A stretch of DNA of 64,000 bases from CBDCHC01 sp965277055 (GTDB taxonomy: Bacteria; Pseudomonadota; Gammaproteobacteria; PS1; Pseudothioglobaceae): positions 248,001 to 312,000 of the forward strand of contig OZ255703.1 in the NCBI GenBank assembly GCA_965277055.1. Reading direction: 5' to 3'. Shown here piece by piece: positions 61,484 to 64,000 of the stretch (positions within the stretch are counted from its first letter, which is position 1; each line of letters opens with the position of its first letter). The position numbers and the translations under genes are program-made. Below the pieces are notes generated by a model that saw nothing but the letters and a program-made list of their open reading frames with translations, was not told the DNA's origin and made no database searches.

Positions 61484-61843
61484 ATGAAGCAAAAAAATAT
61501 CTTAGGAAACGAGCTCCACCCCTGCTCTATTCACCCGATGACTGGTTATTTACGCACTGGTTCATGTGTGACTGATGAAGATGATAAAGGCACACACTCA
61601 GTATGTGCGGTGGTGACTAATGAATTTTTGGAGTTTACTAAGTTTGCTGGTAATGATTTAACTACTCCACGCCCAGAATACAACTTCCCAGGACTCAAAG
61701 CAGGGGATAAATGGTGCTTATGTGCTGAACGTTGGAAAGAGGCGTATGACGAAGGCTTTGCCCCACTAATAGATGCGAATGCCACTAACTATAAAACATT
61801 ACAGACCATTGAGTTTGACATATTACACGATTATTTTGCATAA
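61484..61843 (+). CDS. DUF2237 family protein
   Basis: 119 residues. KNILGNELHPCSIHPMTGYLRTGSCVTDEDDKGTHSVCAVVTNEFLEFTKFAGNDLTTPRPEYNFPGLKAGDKWCLCAERWKEA is the conserved core of DUF2237, with five Cys that may bind metal. It is 14 bp downstream of the DCC gene. The family has no assigned reaction; association with redox genes suggests a stress role. Confidence 0.88.
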   Translation: MKQKNILGNELHPCSIHPMTGYLRTGSCVTDEDDKGTHSVCAVVTNEFLEFTKFAGNDLTTPRPEYNFPGLKAGDKWCLCAERWKEAYDEGFAPLIDANATNYKTLQTIEFDILHDYFA

Positions 61844-61868
61844 TTTTGCTACATAACATCATAAGAGT

Positions 61869-62186
61869 ATGAAAGATACCATTCACCATATTGCGATACA
61901 AGTCAAAGACATTGCCCGCTCTGTAGAATGGTACACCTCTCATTATGCTTGTGAAGTTAGCTATCAAGATGATTCATGGGCAATGATTGAATTTGCCAAT
62001 ACCTCACTCGCTCTTGTAATTCCAGAGCAACACCCCTACCACCTTGCCATTATCACTGCAAATGCTTCGCCATATGGTACACCTGCACCACATAGAGATG
62101 GAACACGCTCGGTATATATTCAAGACCCAGATGGTAATAATATAGAAATGCTTGAACTACCACCTACTGATGAAGCGAACACCTAA
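61869..62186 (+). CDS. VOC (glyoxalase/dioxygenase fold) family protein
   Basis: 105 residues. IHHIAIQVKDIARSVEWYTSHY is the usual first betaalphabeta unit, and DGTRSVYIQDPDGNNIEMLEL the second, with the metal-ligand Glu at the end. Metal-binding positions for glyoxalase I are only partly present, so a specific reaction should not be assumed. It overlaps the next gene by 17 bp. Confidence 0.82.
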   Translation: MKDTIHHIAIQVKDIARSVEWYTSHYACEVSYQDDSWAMIEFANTSLALVIPEQHPYHLAIITANASPYGTPAPHRDGTRSVYIQDPDGNNIEMLELPPTDEANT

Positions 62187-62760
62187 AATATTTATGACAA
62201 CAGGCGTAATTGTATTATTAATTGCTATTTTTGCTGGACCAATTATGAGTAATGTAGAGACTCCTCACTATAACGTAATATCAAGTGATAACAACATAGA
62301 AATTAGAGAATATGACTCGCTCATTATGGCAACAGTATTACAAGATGCACAGCGAAAAGAGGCAATCTCTGGCGGGTTTTCGTTGCTAGCGGACTATATT
62401 TTTGGCAATACGCAAACTGGGGATTCTATCTCTATGACTGCTCCTGTATTGCAACACGCCCAAGGGGATGAACAGTGGGAGATTTCATTTATTATGCCCA
62501 GTGAATACTCAATAGAGTCACTACCTAAGCCTAATAATTCAGAGGTAATAATACAGTCAGTAGAGAAAACCCAATTTATCGTACTCGAGTATTCTGGCAG
62601 TACTGGTGATGATAATGTAGCCAAACACCAACAACTGCTTGATGAATATATTCTAGAACAAAATATTGCGGTGATTCCCAGAGTCTATCATGCCTTTTAT
62701 AATCCACCGTGGACTCTGCCTATGATGCGTCGTAATGAAGTGATGTATGAGCTACAATAA
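62170..62760 (+). CDS. SOUL family heme-binding protein
   Basis: 196 residues from ATG 62170, with an N-terminal membrane anchor (TTGVIVLLIAIFAGPIM). The SOUL/HBP core follows: ETPHYNVISSDNNIEIREYDSLIMATV, GFSLLADYIFGNTQ, SISMTAPVLQH, WEISFIMPSEYSIESLPKPNN, and AFYNPPWTLPMMRRNEVMYEL. An in-frame TTG at 62152 is a possible earlier start. It overlaps the VOC gene end by 17 bp, so the two are coupled. The family binds heme or porphyrins; its role in bacteria is not settled. Confidence 0.88.
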   Translation: MKRTPKIFMTTGVIVLLIAIFAGPIMSNVETPHYNVISSDNNIEIREYDSLIMATVLQDAQRKEAISGGFSLLADYIFGNTQTGDSISMTAPVLQHAQGDEQWEISFIMPSEYSIESLPKPNNSEVIIQSVEKTQFIVLEYSGSTGDDNVAKHQQLLDEYILEQNIAVIPRVYHAFYNPPWTLPMMRRNEVMYELQ

Positions 62761-62765
62761 ATGCA

Positions 62766-63524
62766 TTACTTCACTAATAGCTTAATCATAGGGAGTAATA
62801 ACCGATAATTAAGCGTACCCATTGCTTTAAAGAGCACGGTCATTCGTTTGGGAAAGTGGAGTTCAAAACGCTTTGAGCGTAGCCCCTTAGCAATGGTTTT
62901 AGCTGCTACTTCTGGTGAGATAATAAACGGCATATCAAATTCATTTTTATCAGTGAGCGGTGTCTCAACAAACCCTGGACTAATAAGCTTAATATCAATG
63001 TGTTTTGGTGCTTCGTTATATAGACTTTCCATATAATTTATAACCGCAGCTTTAGTAGCGCTATAGGGCTGCCCCACTGGTAAACCAAAATACCCAGCAA
63101 TACTTCCACAGACTGCAATTTGCCCACTAGACTGCCCCTGAAATAAAGTAAGTGCTGCCTTGGTGGTGTAGAATACTCCTTTAAGATTAACATCTACCAG
63201 CGTACTAGCAAAGTCTAAGTCCATCTTGGCTATTGGGGCAGGTTCATATAAGGCAGACATTAGGATTACCCGATCTACTTGGGATATCTGAGTTGCGACC
63301 TTGGTAAACGCCTGTGTTACTTCGGTAGCGTGCATAATATCTAGTGGTATGACTTGCGTGGGGTGGGTGAGCTGTGAGGCAAGCGAGTGAAGTGCATCTT
63401 CAGTACGGGCAGAGAGAATAAGTGATGCACCCAAACTATCTAAGTGGATCGCAAGTTCACGCCCGATACCACTACTCGCGCCAATAATCCAAATCGTTTC
63501 ACCAGTAAAGGAGGGTTTGCTCAT
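62766..63524 (-). CDS. Short-chain dehydrogenase/reductase
   Basis: 252 residues. Classical SDR with the NAD(P) motif IWIIGASSGIGRELAIHLDS, LMSALYEPAPIA in place of NNAG-like (residues 89-92), CGSIAGYFG and the catalytic YSATKAA. The substrate is not predictable. It lies 2 bp before the DUF3833 gene's stop, so the two are likely one operon. It is convergent with the SOUL gene (5 bp between). Confidence 0.9.
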   Translation of the reverse strand: MSKPSFTGETIWIIGASSGIGRELAIHLDSLGASLILSARTEDALHSLASQLTHPTQVIPLDIMHATEVTQAFTKVATQISQVDRVILMSALYEPAPIAKMDLDFASTLVDVNLKGVFYTTKAALTLFQGQSSGQIAVCGSIAGYFGLPVGQPYSATKAAVINYMESLYNEAPKHIDIKLISPGFVETPLTDKNEFDMPFIISPEVAAKTIAKGLRSKRFELHFPKRMTVLFKAMGTLNYRLLLPMIKLLVK

Positions 63525-63526
63525 AT

Positions 63527-64000
63527 TTATTGCTTTTGCATAAATAGAGTAAGCTCGGCAACAGTAAAGCCAAACTTTTTAAAATATGAACGATTAAGCC
63601 ATACATTATCATTAATTGCCCACATCCAGTCATCAAATTTAAGTCTATAAGTGGTATCCCCTACTGGCACATCCATAGTATAGACCCAATTCACCGCTGA
63701 TCCTTCTTGGGCACCTGTAGCAGTGCCAATGATATCTTCTGCCGTACCTGTGTATGAACCATCTGGATGCTTGGTAATAATCCAGGTGCGGTATTGCTCC
63801 TTACCCGTATCGTAGACAAATTTTTCTTTCAACGTGCCAGTATTCCCTTCCCAAGTACCGACCATATCAACCTCAAAGCGAATATTCATGCGCTTACGAT
63901 AATCTTGAATCATACCCCAAGCTTTAATCTCGCCATTAAAAAATTCCTGAATATCTGCAGTAGGTGAAGTTTCTTTATAATAATCAAGGTGGTGTCCGCA
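63527..64000 (-). CDS. DUF3833 family lipoprotein, 5' end outside the window
   Basis: The frame reads through the right edge: GHHLDYYKETSPTADIQEFF, NGEIKAWGMIQDYRKRMNIRF, FEVDMVGTWEGNTGTLKEKF, YRTWIITKHPDGSYTGTAED, IIGTATGAQEGSAVNWVYTM and LKFDDWMWAINDNVWLNRS match the DUF3833 pattern of (usually lipoprotein) proteins. A Met at 63913 begins 128 residues but lies inside the domain, so the true start is beyond 64000. Often encoded next to an SDR like the neighbour here. Function unknown. Confidence 0.85.
   Translation of the reverse strand, partial: CGHHLDYYKETSPTADIQEFFNGEIKAWGMIQDYRKRMNIRFEVDMVGTWEGNTGTLKEKFVYDTGKEQYRTWIITKHPDGSYTGTAEDIIGTATGAQEGSAVNWVYTMDVPVGDTTYRLKFDDWMWAINDNVWLNRSYFKKFGFTVAELTLFMQKQ

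Overview
This window is AT-rich DNA from a gammaproteobacterium. The housekeeping genes (mfd, polA, glyS, mnmE, gshA of the E. coli type, sbcB, lspA, a true RfaH, a bacterial type A rnpB) are all gammaproteobacterial in type. The large Rhs/YD-repeat toxin locus and base composition would fit the sulfur-oxidising SUP05/Thioglobus group, including mussel symbionts known to carry many YD-repeat toxins, but that placement is inference.

Layout. (1) 1-20480: a surface-polysaccharide locus. galE and a WcaJ-type initiating phosphotransferase sit at the left edge. An almost continuous minus-strand operon runs from a MarR-like EPS regulator (20335) to a GT2 glycosyltransferase (2409). It makes GDP-mannose/GDP-fucose (manC, gmd, fcl), a uronic-acid or hexose epimer, and dTDP-3-amino-3,6-dideoxyhexose (rfbA, rfbB, fdtA, fdtB). 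It also has a Wzx flippase, glycosyltransferases, methyltransferases, a CapA-like protein and an asparagine-synthase-like protein. An IS1595-family element sits between the remains of two unrelated genes. An ops element in the leader and a divergent rfaH gene show that the operon is probably read by RfaH-modified RNA polymerase. (2) 20486-43392: compact housekeeping DNA (rfaH, nth, sbcB, metF, lspA, thiO-like, hisF, polA, rnpB, mutT-thiE fusion, gshA, mnmE, alaC, mfd, maf/yceF, folA, glyS, dtd), often with ATGA overlaps. Two intergenic gaps (29422-29955 and 34101-34610) are filled with tandem long-hairpin repeats of about 121 bp. Their arms differ between copies but remain complementary. (3) 43393-58820: an Rhs toxin locus. 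A 2857-residue secreted SpvB/FG-GAP/YD-repeat protein with a small anchored partner gene upstream is followed by a Sel1-like putative immunity gene. Behind it lies a row of promoterless Rhs core-plus-tip cassettes, most with their own small lipoprotein or membrane immunity candidate. Several are decayed or frameshifted. (4) 58821-64000: phrB photolyase, glutathione peroxidase and small redox/stress-type genes, then an SDR and a DUF3833 gene cut by the window end.

Most notable: the covarying hairpin repeat family; the silent Rhs tip array with a recurring 25-bp boundary motif; a triplicated unknown domain and seven near-perfect 61-residue repeats inside the giant Rhs protein; the ops/RfaH/MarR control region with a perfect 17-bp palindrome; and the IS element joining two non-matching gene fragments.
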